Assembly (NCBI GenBank): GCA_907163345.1
Contig: CAJQUN010000033.1
Location: 1,877,788-1,941,787 of the forward strand
DNA length: 64,000 nt
Source: Haberlea rhodopensis
Lineage: Eukaryota > Streptophyta > Magnoliopsida > Lamiales > Gesneriaceae
Direction: 5' to 3'
A model generated the notes under the pieces. That model had not been told where the DNA came from and ran no database searches. It saw only the letters and a program-made list of their open reading frames with translations. Below are positions 45,976 through 56,349 of this stretch, piece by piece. The position numbers and the translations under genes are program-made. How positions within the stretch are numbered: the first letter of the stretch is position 1; each line of letters begins with the position of its first letter.

Positions 45976-46715
45976 GATTTCAAATTTTCACAAAATGGCG
46001 AACTACACTGAAGATGCGAAAACATGCACTGGACCACTGCGTAGAAAATTATTCCGTTCGTCGCCGTCCGACCTCCGTTCAACAAGCCTAATATACGAAG
46101 ATGTTCACAACTCAATTGCTACCGTGAGTCGTCGTCGAATCGCCGAAATTTGATCTGGAAGGGGCTAAATCGCATGACCTAGGGTTTCAGCTCTTGGTTT
46201 CGATTCTTCGATCCATCCATGAATGAGTCCGAGCACATACACTGATTAGCTTTCCCTCACCATGGCCGAACATTTGAGACCGACCACCGTCCATCTCGTC
46301 ACCGATAGTCTAAAACCCTAGGTCATGTAATTTGGTGACTGTTGGGTTTTGAAACAAGAGTGAAAGTTGAAAATGTGAGAGATTAAAGATATTATTGTCA
46401 TTTTAACTTCAAATTAACTTAAATGATTATGATGAATTAAGTTTAATGAGAATGTATCAACTGGATTTTTCCCAATAAATAATTTGGGTTTCCAAGCGTC
46501 GGGTTTGAGTTTTCCAGTTGAAATTTGGCTACATAGCCCATATACGTGCGTGGTTTCTATTGGTCCACAACATCTAGGAGGCCAATATTCTCGAACAAAT
46601 AAAATTGGATCACATACATATATTTGTTCATTTCCCATTTGATTTGTATTACAAGTGTCCCGAAAATCTTGTCACGATTATAATCAAATAGATAATTCAG
46701 AATCACTCTGTTCAA
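45976..46715. other. Spacer, partly GC-richer, no gene recognised
   Basis: 45985-46330 is less AT-rich and contains gene-leader-like wording (CCTAGGGTTTCAGCTCTTGG) but no frame with a domain. It could be flanking host DNA carried by the foldback element or remnant of an exon. Not identifiable. Confidence 0.3.
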
Positions 46716-46859
46716 TTTGGTTTGCATAAAATTTCTAGAAAGCTGCATATATTGTTTAAAACTTAAAATTGTGACGTGTTTACTACGTTTGGTTTGCATA
46801 AAATTTCTTGAAAGCTGCATATATTGTTTAAAGCTTAAAATTGTGACGTGTTTACTACA
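46716..46859 (+). promoter_or_regulatory. 72-bp tandem duplication upstream of the Mpv17-family gene
   Basis: Two adjacent 72-bp units (46716-46787 and 46788-46859), each starting TTTGGTTTGCATAAAATTTC and containing GTGACGTGTTTACTAC near the end, with about three mismatches. The second ends 116 bp before the start codon, so the ACGT-core motif TGACGTG is present twice in the presumed promoter. Confidence 0.85.
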
Positions 46860-46974
46860 TTGAGCATTCAATCCCAACTTTCTTTAAAACTAGAGTTATC
46901 TCTAATTCCTGGTGGATTGATTGGATTCAGATAGAGTGGGATTAAGTGGTCAGACAAAGAAATCAAGCTATCGT

Positions 46975-49699
46975 ATGGCCACCGCCTCCATCGCCCCACA
47001 ATCCTTGTTAGTTCCTCGTAGACCCAAACCAAACAACCCTTTCTTCCACAGTCCAGCCAAACTTAGTTTCTTGAACCCCAACCACAAACGTTGTTCCTCA
47101 CTCGCTGTAGGCTCAGGGGCCAGTGAATTTGACGTCATCCCCCTCCAGAGTGATGACATAGTGGATCAACAAGGCTGCGGCGTATTCGGAGGAAAAGAAG
47201 CGGAAGCGACGGAGGTGGATCTGGTTGTGGGGGGTTTTGGTGCTGACCCTTCTGGGAGACTGACTTTCGAGGGTGCAGCTGGGTTCTCAGCTTCTGCTTC
47301 TGAGCCGGCCGATGGGAAAAGGCAGCTCGAAATGGCGAGACTTGTTGATAGGACCATTAATGCTTCTATTGCATTGGCTGCTGGATCTTTTGCTATCGCC
47401 AAACTACTTACAGTCGATCATAATTATTGGCATGTGAGTTCTTTCTATCTTGCACTCGTTTTCTTGTTTCTTTAGTACGAATTGAAACTTGTGAGGTGTT
47501 TGTGGCTTCCTTGAGACGTGTTGTTCTTGATGAGCCTGTGAAGTTGAGTTGTCTGATTGAAGATGTATTACCTAATAGTTTGGAATGGTTTCTTTCTATT
47601 GTAACTGAGGATTGTCAGATTATTTATGACTTGTGGTTTCGTTCTTAATTATCCTGGTGGAAGGTATCCGAAGATGTGGCGATTCATCAAAGATTTTTGG
47701 GGTCGAAAACTTGGAACTTTTCATAAAATTACAAATAAAAATTCTATGTTTTTTTCCTTCATCAAGGGGATGGAGAGGGTAGGGGTGGGGGTGACTTCCC
47801 TCCCTCACTTGGGGTCAGCCTCTCAAAGTAACTAACTCAATACACAGTCAATCCCAAGTAGTTTTAGTGAAACAAATAAGGTAATAATATAATTAAAATT
47901 TCTTAATCGATGAAATCTTATGCATTACATTGGCCTTCAATTTGCTGAAAAAGATATGCTTTATATCAGATATTATGTGGAAATGATTTTCGATATATAC
48001 ACAGGGATGGACCCTTTTTGAAATATTGAGATATGCGCCCCAACACAACTGGAGCGCGTATGAAGCTGCTCTTAAAACAAACCCTGTCTTGGCCAAAATG
48101 GTAATCAGTGGAGTTGTTTATTCTTTGGGGGATTGGATTGCACAGGTTCGTAGATTTTGTTTCTGGATGAGAAAATACCTATAATGTTGGATGTCGTTTG
48201 ATGGTTGATGTAACTTGTTCACATGTTTATTTGATAAAATGCAGTGCTATGAAGGGAAACCTCTGTTCGAAGTTGACCGTTCACGCATCTTCAGATCTGG
48301 TCTTGTTGGATTTTCACTGCATGGTTCTCTTTCCCACTATTACTATCATTTCTGTGAGGTAATTATTGCAGTTTCATTGTCATCCGATTTTATGATTCTA
48401 GTGCAATTCATGGTTGGCTGAAATTTTTGAATGTGTCATGGTTTTCAGGCTTTATTTCCTTTCGATGATTGGTGGGTTGTTCCTGCTAAAGTTGCCTTTG
48501 ATCAAACAGCTTGGTCTGCTGTTTGGAACAGCACATACTTCATTCTTTTAGGGGTTTTACGCCGTGACTCCCCTGCCAATGTCTTTTCTGAGTGGAAAGC
48601 TACTTTCTGGCCCATGTTAACAGTAAGAGCTATACTCTTTTTTTATTATGTACAAAACTATTAAACCTCGAGGAGACTAGTGGCTTCAGTTCCAAATGAA
48701 GGATCAAGAATTAAGGTCATTTACGCATGCTTGCGAAGTGTAACTTTGGACGTTTTGCTTTTATTAATCTTCATCTACTACTAAACCTTAAGTTTTGTGG
48801 AATCTGATTAGGTTTTTACAGATGTATTTTCTGTTTGTTTAATTTTCATGTCTAACTTGTAATTTCAGTTTTTAATTTCGTGAATGCTAAAAGGTTAATC
48901 TATTTGAGAGGTTAAAGAAGGTATAATTTTGAAGACATGAATTTCTTATGTTGAGAAATATGATGGGGTAAAAGACTTGCAACCGCCCCTTTTTATGTGA
49001 GCAAACTATGTGTTATATGGACTATGCGAATTCGTGTAAAGATCTTTTTCCATTTCTTCTCTACTTGCCTCGGACAAGCTAGTGAAACTTATAGGCTTTT
49101 TTTTTATATCTTCGCAATTTGCATCCATTCTACACTCGTAAATTTGTTTTGAATGTGATTGATTTCAGGCTGGTTGGAAGCTTTGGCCTTTTGCTCATCT
49201 GATCACCTATGGCTTGATTCCTGTTGAACAGAGGCTTCTTTGGGTTGACACTGTGGAACTCGTTTGGGTCACCATATTGTCTACGTAAGCTTTGTTATCA
49301 GGATCAAATTAGTTCTTATATTTGTAGTCTACTTTCATGGATTCAAAAAGTTGTTCACTGACTTCAAAAGATCAACTGTCCTTTGGAGAATAATCTAATG
49401 ATGTGAATTGGATCCCTTTTATAGCTTAATCATAGTATCTCGATATCTATCTCGAATTCATCGGATGGTGCGTTGAGACTCAATTTCCTTCCAAATTTTG
49501 ACAGTTACTCAAATGAGAAATCTGAAAGTAGAACGTCTGAAGTACCTGTTAAAACTAATCCAATTCCAACATCATCAAAGGGATCATCCGAGGTATGCCA
49601 AGTGACTTATTGATGAAAAATATTTGGGATCTCGACTTTTTTTATTTATGATTATGACATTGTCCATTTTTTCGTTGGGTACTTCTAATCAAGGAATAA
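46975..49699 (+). CDS. Mpv17/PMP22-family membrane protein, plastid-type, seven exons, 365 aa
   Basis: Model: 46975-47433, 48005-48145, 48245-48358, 48449-48622, 49169-49284, 49505-49592, 49694-49699 (1098 bp). Every junction is GT..AG and keeps the frame. The first 60-70 residues are Ser/Pro/Asn-rich and basic (MATASIAPQSLLVPRRPKPN), as in a chloroplast transit peptide; I chose this ATG over an upstream in-frame one at 46921 for that reason. From exon 2 the family core is clear: NPVLAKMVISGVVYSLGDWIAQ, the HYYYHF turn, WWVVPAKVAFDQTAWSA, then WPFAHLITYGLIPVEQRLLWVD and VWVTILSTYSN. The family has about four hydrophobic segments and includes Mpv17 and PMP22; the plant branch is mostly uncharacterised, linked to organelle membranes. 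The length is close to the roughly 366 residues I recall for an Arabidopsis plastid member. The final exon holds only one codon and the stop. Confidence 0.9.
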
Positions 49700-50097
49700 A
49701 AGAGAACGAGAAGCTGATTCGGAACGGAGAGACAGAAGCAGACAGAAGCATTGTCTTAATCCCGGATTGCTGTTAGATAACAGAGCCTTCTCTGTGGAAT
49801 CCCACCGTTTGTCTATGGAAAGATTAATGCACATCGATTCGTCATCTCTCTGTTTAAAGTTTTTGATTGTATCATAGAATGTGTTCTTGATTGTACATGT
49901 GTTTGTTATGTTATATTATTTTTGTTGTCCTTTTTTGTCCGACTTGAACTCTTATAGATAGATGTTGAAGAAAGAAAATGATGAGGACCCTTTGTTTAGA
50001 GTTGAATGAATCTCGAACAGTGTTTCTCATTACGAACGTAATCATCCGTCAAAAATGCTACTCAGATACACATTTATAACTAGCTCTATATATATAG
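49700..50097 (+). other. 3' UTR and intergenic DNA of the Mpv17-family gene
   Basis: GA-rich first 60 bases, then TG-rich sequence with TGTTATATTATTTTT near 49907. No further gene until 50098. Confidence 0.4.
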
Positions 50098-50432
50098 ATG
50101 GCTATGGAAGAGTGCCTGAAAATATTTCTTGGATCTTTTTGTGAGTCAATACATAGACATGTTGGAGAGGCGGCTAGGTGTGGGGCAGAAATTTCGCCAC
50201 CTACAGCTCGTTTTCTGACTTGGAGGTGTCAAGGCCCTTCGAACAACTTCTCTGGTTGCCTGTCGTCTCCTCAACCTGCTCCCCGGTGTTGCTTTTGCAT
50301 ACCTGTCACATGTCACCGAGCGTTTGTATGTGAGAGATCGTGGTGATGCTATACGAGAAATACTCAGGCGAGCCAGATTCTTCTCAGCTCCGGCGGTGGT
50401 CGGTTGTGGAGGAAGCCCATTTGCGGTCTGAT
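50098..50432 (+). pseudogene. Small gene with a frame break (about 110 codons)
   Basis: From the ATG at 50098 the first frame reads MAMEECLKIFLGSFCESIHRH... to about 50215 (near ISPPTARFLTW). The next frame then reads LGGVKALRTTSLVACRL, NLLPGVAFAYLSHVTERLYV and RDRGDAIREILRRARFFSAP to a stop at 50430-50432. Both halves look like real protein, with ordinary composition and a hydrophobic stretch in the second, and together would give a protein of about 110 residues. One inserted or lost base near 50210-50220, or a splice event, would join them. Not identified with a named family. It could be a recent pseudogene or a sequencing error. A (TA)-rich leader (TATATATATAG) lies directly before the ATG. 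Confidence 0.45.
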
Positions 50433-51389
50433 CCATGGGATGGAATCTCTGTAATTTAACTGTCTTGATGAGTTTTAGCTGTATGGTTTTGAATCTTTAG
50501 AATTTGGTCTGAACTTTATATATAGTAGCAAGCAATTAATGGGGATTTGACTTCTTAGAAATTTCTTAAAGTTCAGGAATGATCAAAGACGTATTTGAAA
50601 GTTCGTTCGGCACACGGGACAATAGGTACGCGGTTGTTGATTGACCATTTCGGAACACTTTTGATTTTATATTATAGAATATATGGGAATTGTTATTGCG
50701 TGAGCAATAACGGTTGCTGCAAGAACAATTTCAATGAATTTTACATGGAAATTGATATCACATATATTAATTGCTCTGACAATACCATAACACATCGTTT
50801 ATATGTGATAATTACAAAATATCATGATTGAAGCCCTAAGTCAGATTTATCAAGGTCAACAGTCTCATGGTTAATGAGGTGATTACTAATTTTAAATATT
50901 ATTTTCTAATTTCATACATAACTTTTTTCGAAATATAAGATTTATTTATATTTCGAAGAGTTGAAAACTTCCCGAAAGTTGTTTCCTTTCTTATGCTGTA
51001 CAAAGTGGAAGTGTCAACAATACTAGAATTAATGTTGATCAAAATTATTTATGCACTTTAAAGACGACTAATTTGGTGGTCCGAAGGACATAATTATCAT
51101 GGAGAACAAATATTTCCTATCAAATATTTTATATTTGATTATAAGACCATCTTCTCATGTGGTTTTTTTATGAGATGACAAACAAATATTTAATTAATAT
51201 AAGTGCGATATAAGGTGTGTGCTTGTTTTGATAATGCTAGGATTGTATTAATGATCCAATTCCATCAGTGATTTTTTGTTTCAAAAAGAATAATTCATAA
51301 TTATTTGGGTACTTTCCAATTTCCATCCTTTCTTTCACGTTTTGACAAGAAAACAAAACTGCCCTGAAAAAGGCGAGTTTCATTCTGGA
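50433..51389. other. Spacer, no gene recognised
   Basis: AT-rich; no recognised content. Confidence 0.45.
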
Positions 51390-51535
51390 GTAAGTGACAA
51401 TTTATCATTTGTAGTATCGTTAATAAACATTTTACCCTCTGTGATTTTGTAAATAGGTAAACTTGTTATTTTAAAAACCATACGAAGTAAACTGTCTATT
51501 TGAAAAATCATATGAGTTCGTTGCCAAAAATCCTT
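51390..51535. repeat. Dispersed repeat, third copy (see 35985 and 38130)
   Basis: TTTTGTAAATAGGTAAACTT, AAAACCATACGAAGTAAACTG, TCTATTTGAAAAATCATATG and GAGTTCGTTGCCAAAAATCC occur in the same order as the reversed 35985-36180 copy. Confidence 0.55.
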
Positions 51536-51716
51536 CTTATTGAGCTGCACAATGTTTTGTGTTCGGCCCATTATATTGGGCCTCCAAGAAACATATTTTT
51601 TATATGGGAAAATATCGGGCCAGTACTATTAGGTAAAAGATTTTTCGTCTCAGTAACCCAAAAAAAGTTCTTTCAACTAAGTTCATTTTTGAATACAATG
51701 ACCAAACTAACCCCCA

Positions 51717-51985
51717 CTTATGAAAATACTTTGCACCTCATGAGTAATTTTTATATGCACCGCATGAGTAATTTGACATGCACCGCATGACTCATTTTTA
51801 CATGCACCGCATGAGTCAATTATTACATGCACCGTATGAGCCAATTTTACATGCACCGCATGATTAATTTTTACATGCACCGCATGAGTTAATTTACGTG
51901 CATCGTACAAGTCACATGCATTACACGAGTCTAGCGGTGCATGCAATTTACATGCACCGCTAGACAATTTCTGCTGCCTTTTCTC
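51717..51985. repeat. ATGCACCGC minisatellite, left block
   Basis: About eight units of 20-27 bp of the form ACATGCACCGCATGAGTNA plus AT filler. It ends in an inverted pair, TAGCGGTGCATG against CATGCACCGCTA (51933-51962). Confidence 0.85.
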
Positions 51986-52424
51986 CCTAAATTGGATTTT
52001 AATCCAACAATTTCCCTGCTCCCTTTTCTTGGTCAACATCGAATCGAAGGTAATAAAAACCCTAACTTCTGCTGCCTTCAAATTGCAATTGCAGCTTACA
52101 CATTTATCATATATATTGGTGTAGTGATTATACTCTATCATCAAAGAAGAATTTCTGGTGGAGGATCTGTGATGCTTTAAAATGTGTCAAACAAATAACC
52201 TATTTGCTACCAAAGTATTCACGACCAGACCCGAGAATTTAATTTGACTTAGTATTAAAAAAAATTCATTTGCATGGTCACATTAAAATATTTTTTTTTG
52301 GAAGCAACATTAAAATATTTTGACAAAGAATAATATGTGAAAAGCCACTTAAACACGATATAGTACTCAAATGATATGGGTTAATTATTTTTTTAGTTGT
52401 AAATTATATGTACCTATGTACTCA
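51986..52424. other. AT-rich spacer inside the split foldback region
   Basis: No gene recognised; part of the same foldback structure or old host DNA. Confidence 0.35.
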
Positions 52425-52537
52425 TATGGTGCCTGTAATTTACATGCACCGCACGAGGCTAACAAGAAATTACCTAGCGGTGCATGTAATTTACATGCAC
52501 CGATAGACTATATTTTGGTTAAAGACAGTAAATGAAT
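52425..52537. repeat. ATGCACCGC block, immediately left of the Sirevirus insertion
   Basis: TAGCGGTGCATGTAA faces TTACATGCACCGATA, with the linker GGCTAACAAGAAATTACC between units. The same linker (GACTAACAAGAAAATACC) recurs in 62208-62430, showing that the retrotransposon split one array. Confidence 0.8.
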
Positions 52538-52542
52538 CTATC

Positions 52543-53782
52543 TGTTGGAACCTAAGAGGGGGGGTGAATGAGGTTCCTTGGCTACTTTAGCCTTTTAAAA
52601 TGAGTTTGTAAAAATAAAATAATTTTGCGCTTGCGGAAGCCTTTAGTCAATCGATAAATAGAAAGAACAAAATAAATAAATGCTTAATGGAAATAAAGCA
52701 ATAAAATGAGACAAGAATTTGTTATAGAAGTTCGGCGATGAATCGCCTACGTCTCCTCTTCCCGGCTAGAAAACGTCCAACCGAGGATCCACTAGAACAA
52801 CTTCTTCTTGGCCTTAAGGGCTCCAAGGATAGCCACAATCTTGCACCAACTTCACTTATTGGCGACTTATACAATTTTCCAACTTGCGTCGGTGTTGGAG
52901 GACCTTTACAATAATCAAATCACACCTTCACGGTGTACCAACAAGAAGAATCAAAAGATCACACACAAGAGGTAAATTACAAACTCCAATACAATATAAA
53001 TGTATGAAGTTTGCAATGCTAGAATGATTTTGATTGCACACAACTTTCTTGTAGTTTATACTCTTGTTTCTTGACTTCAAATGATCCAAAACACCCATAT
53101 TTATAGTGTAGAAGGCCTCCAAGGGTCCTACTAGCCGTTGCTACTCATAAGGCTGAAATCACTCCTCGATCGCCTCGGACATCGCCTCGGGCGATCACCT
53201 ATCGCCGCGTTCCAACGGTCAAAAAAATCCTCAGATCGCCTCATGCGATCAAGAGCAAAAATTAAGGCCGTAGCTTCAGCATGTCCAAATTTTGCATCGC
53301 CTCAAACGAACTCCACATCGCCTCAGGCGTTCCAGACCATCGCCTCAGGCGTTCGTGACATCGCCTCGGGCGAACTCCCCGCGCGCATGCCCGCGCATTG
53401 CCTCGGCGTCGCTTCAGTCGATGTACGGGGGCGAAGTCCCTTTGGCTGCCATCGCCTCAGGCGATGGTCACCATCGCCTGGGGCGATCTGCCCCGCATGC
53501 TTGCCTAGCCATCGCCTCTGTCGATGTGCGTGGCGATCCTCGCCTGGCACCCATCGCCTGGGGCGATGGCACTCATCGCCTGGGGCGATCCGTGTCTTCC
53601 AAAAGACAATTTTTCTTTGGCATTTCAATACTATTACAATCTTCAAATTTGATCATAATTTATGCTGCATACTCAATAAAAACCATTAGTACAAAATGTA
53701 TAGGTTTTGTAATCATCAAAACAAAAACGATAATTTTATTTAAAATAGAGGAATGAGAGTTGTAGCGTTTTAAGGCGCAACA
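52543..53782 (-). repeat. Left LTR (3' LTR) of the Sirevirus-type element
   Basis: 1240 bp. It carries about fourteen TCGCCT(C/G)(A/G)GGCGA-type motifs between 53158 and 53590. On the sense strand these precede a TATA box CACTATAAATATGGG (53094-53108), i.e. they lie in U3. Confidence 0.93.
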
Positions 53783-53797
53783 ATCTCCCCCTTTTTG
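53783..53797 (-). other. Main polypurine tract
   Basis: AAAAAGGGGGAGATT on the minus strand, abutting the 3' LTR. Further similar tracts at 53866-53876, 54023-54035 and 56289-56296 fit the multiple-tract habit of Sireviruses. Confidence 0.8.
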
Positions 53798-54272
53798 ATG
53801 ATCACAAAACCCGGTAAACTTGAAAGAAAATAAAACTTATAACAATGCAATGCATAGAGAGTTTAAACTCCCCCTTAATGAATGCAATGATAAACAATGT
53901 TTCAATGTGCATTTTTATCACCTTTACAAAATGTGTCACAAGTTGTAAAAACAATTAGGTTGCAAATAGCACTTCAACAATCAAATTTACAACAAGTTTA
54001 CATAACAAGTTTACATATACATTCTCCCCCTTTTGTGAGAATAAAAAAGGTGAAGGAGTTTTTTTTAAAAAAAATTGGACATAGTTTCCTTTAAAAAATG
54101 AATAAACCATAAATCCATTCAAATAATACACAATCAACTCAAAATCCAATCAATAACTTAAAATCCATTAACATACACAATAAACTAATTCCAACATCAA
54201 TTGAACAATTACAATCCTTACAAACAATTACAAAAGGATAAAATCTAAAAAAAACACTAAAACAAAGACAAC

Positions 54273-55640
54273 TCAATCCATGCCACCATCACCATCACCA
54301 TCATTCCCGTGAGTAGGATCCTCGTCCATGTGAGCACTGGAAATCTGAGAACGAAGAGCGTCCACTTCATGTCGTAAATACGACAAATCTTCTCTCGAGG
54401 AGTCTTGGTAAGCTCGAAGAGACGCAACATCATCTCGAAGGGAATGGAATTGAGAATTCATGTCGACTCTCAAGGATTGAAATTGAGAGTTCATATCCTC
54501 ACGAAGGCTTTGGAATTGAGAAGTAAAGAAGGCACAGGCGTCTTGATTGAATTCAAAAGAAGAAGAAGGTTGATGACTATCAGGAGCTGGAATATCCGCC
54601 CCAATATTTATCATGTCATCAAAGGTAGATGGAGATTGATGCTGAATGGGTGGCTCATCAAGATTTGGTTCAATCAAGAAAGGAAAATGAACCCTTTGGG
54701 CACTAGTCATCCTATCAATGGGTAATGAGGGGTGATCTTTAGGATTGAAGGCAGAAAGTAGGTTCCCCGGATCATTAACCCAACAGGAAGTGAAAGGATT
54801 CCAAGAAATTTTGTTAAATAGAAAACACCTAAGATTGAAGGTGTCCTTGGACTTGATAGGGAGTTTCTCATTGTCATCGAAAGGAAGGTTGAAATGAAGA
54901 AAAATCTTTGTTAGGACACGGCCGAATGGGAGAATAACCTTTTTAGGATTATGGGCGGTGTTCCTAAAGATTTGGACAATGAATCTAGGTAGGTTGAAGG
55001 GGGTCATTGTAATGATGTAATACATCAAGTATACATCAGAGAATTTCAACCTAAGACGATCACCATCCCGAGGGATCATCGAGGTGATCACAATCTTGTG
55101 AAGGATTTGGTAGTTTGTAGGGATGGAATTCACAAGAAAGGATTGGTTTGGACATTGAGGGGTTCCGCCAAATATGAGATACAAGGCTTGGGCAGGATCA
55201 CATACCCCATCATTAGGCCAAGTAGCTAGAGCAAATTTAGCTGGCCCATCCGAAGGAATGCGAAGAATATGTCCTAATTCAGTGCTATTGAATTCAATTG
55301 GACGATTGCAAACGATGGTTTTGATAGTTAACTCACCATCACCCTCAAACAGTTCAAGATTGGCATAGAAAGAATGAATCATGGATGGATACAAAAAATC
55401 GTTCTTTCTAGGGGGTTTGAAAAAATTTTCCCATTGTTGGAATTGAATCCAATCAAGAATTGGGAGCTGGGAAGTCCTAAGGAAATCGAAATCAAAGACA
55501 TAACCCGGAATTAATTTGCGAGTAAGATAATCTTCCGGAATAGGCTTACCATCAAGTGGAGGACCCGTATAATTCCTATTGGATCGATTAGAGCGTCTCC
55601 TCCGGCTTGATTCTCCTTCTTCTCGGTTGCTTCGAGACAT
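54273..55640 (-). CDS. Extra ORF downstream of pol (plant-transposon-protein type), 455 aa
   Basis: Intact frame between pol and the 3' LTR, where Sireviruses often carry an env-like or other additional gene. The N-terminus is Arg/Ser-rich (MSRSNREEGESSRRRRSNRSN). The body (about 40-320) contains NRPIEFNSTELGHILRIPSDG-like wording that I associate with the 'putative plant transposon protein' domain found in repeat-borne ORFs. The C-terminus (about 371-432) is a coiled-coil candidate with a threefold repeat of SQFQSLREDMN, and the last residues are acidic (DGDGDGGMD). I see no signal peptide and no clear transmembrane span, so an envelope role is not supported by the sequence. Function unknown. 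It has no frameshift although gag-pol next to it has about seven. A palindrome array and TATA-like motif lie upstream (see findings). Confidence 0.82.
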   Translation of the reverse strand: MSRSNREEGESSRRRRSNRSNRNYTGPPLDGKPIPEDYLTRKLIPGYVFDFDFLRTSQLPILDWIQFQQWENFFKPPRKNDFLYPSMIHSFYANLELFEGDGELTIKTIVCNRPIEFNSTELGHILRIPSDGPAKFALATWPNDGVCDPAQALYLIFGGTPQCPNQSFLVNSIPTNYQILHKIVITSMIPRDGDRLRLKFSDVYLMYYIITMTPFNLPRFIVQIFRNTAHNPKKVILPFGRVLTKIFLHFNLPFDDNEKLPIKSKDTFNLRCFLFNKISWNPFTSCWVNDPGNLLSAFNPKDHPSLPIDRMTSAQRVHFPFLIEPNLDEPPIQHQSPSTFDDMINIGADIPAPDSHQPSSSFEFNQDACAFFTSQFQSLREDMNSQFQSLRVDMNSQFHSLRDDVASLRAYQDSSREDLSYLRHEVDALRSQISSAHMDEDPTHGNDGDGDGGMD

Positions 55641-55860
55641 TTTGCAAGAAATTTGAGAGAATTGAGGTAAAGTTTCGATTTTTATGAAAAAGGGGTTAGG
55701 GTTTGCAAAAATCCAATTGGAAGATTCGTTGTTTGGAAAGTGAAATTGATGGTTTGGAAAGGCTTAGGATGATCGATTATAACAATGATGAAGAAATCTC
55801 GAATTATGGGTGAAAAACACGAAAAGTTGCTGAAAAAATGAGCAAAAGCCGTAGCCTTTT

Positions 55861-56040
55861 GTCTTTAAAAACCGAGATCGCCTGAGGCGATCTGGAGAAC
55901 GCCTGAGGCGATCGAGAACGCCCGAGGCGATGCTTGCGATCGCTTGAGGCGATGCGAGCCACGCCCGAGGCGATGCTTGCGATCGTTTGAGGCGATGCGA
56001 GCCACGGACGAGCACTTCGCACAGAATGCTGAGGCGATGG
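55861..56040 (-). promoter_or_regulatory. Internal palindrome array with TATA-like motif, upstream of the extra ORF
   Basis: Seven GAGGCGAT motifs at 55878-56040, several as the palindrome ATCGCCTGAGGCGAT, including two adjacent 42-bp units (from 55920 and 55962). On the sense strand they are followed by TTTTAAAGAC (55861-55870). The LTR has the same motif family followed by TATA. The role as promoter is an inference. Confidence 0.5.
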
Positions 56041-56349
56041 TTTGGCAACATTTTGAGCTAATTTTTGGACCAAAAAAAGATTTTTGATAATTCTAACTAA
56101 CATTAAACCATCTAACAACAAAAAAAATAATCACATAATCTCAAAAACACAATAATTCACAATTTGTGACTTTGAAATGCGATTTCAAGATGCACTTTTG
56201 AAATTAAATTTTGAGCTATAAAATTCATTTAACATAATTAATTTATGTAAATGAATTTCACAATTGCTCTATGCAAAAGATGAAGTAGAGAGCTCCCCCT
56301 AAATATGATATCATTTGTTAAGGTATGCAAACATGCTCAAAGTTCAATC

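Noticed and set aside
47620..47835. Frames inside 47434-48004
   Set aside because: They fall in intron 1 of the Mpv17-family gene; flanking splice sites and the protein core explain the region.
53138..53756. 150-183 residue frames through the Sirevirus LTR (also 61686-62176, 55804-56121)
   Set aside because: Arg/Pro/Ser-rich translations of the ATCGCCTGAGGCGAT palindromes; present in both LTRs in shifted forms.
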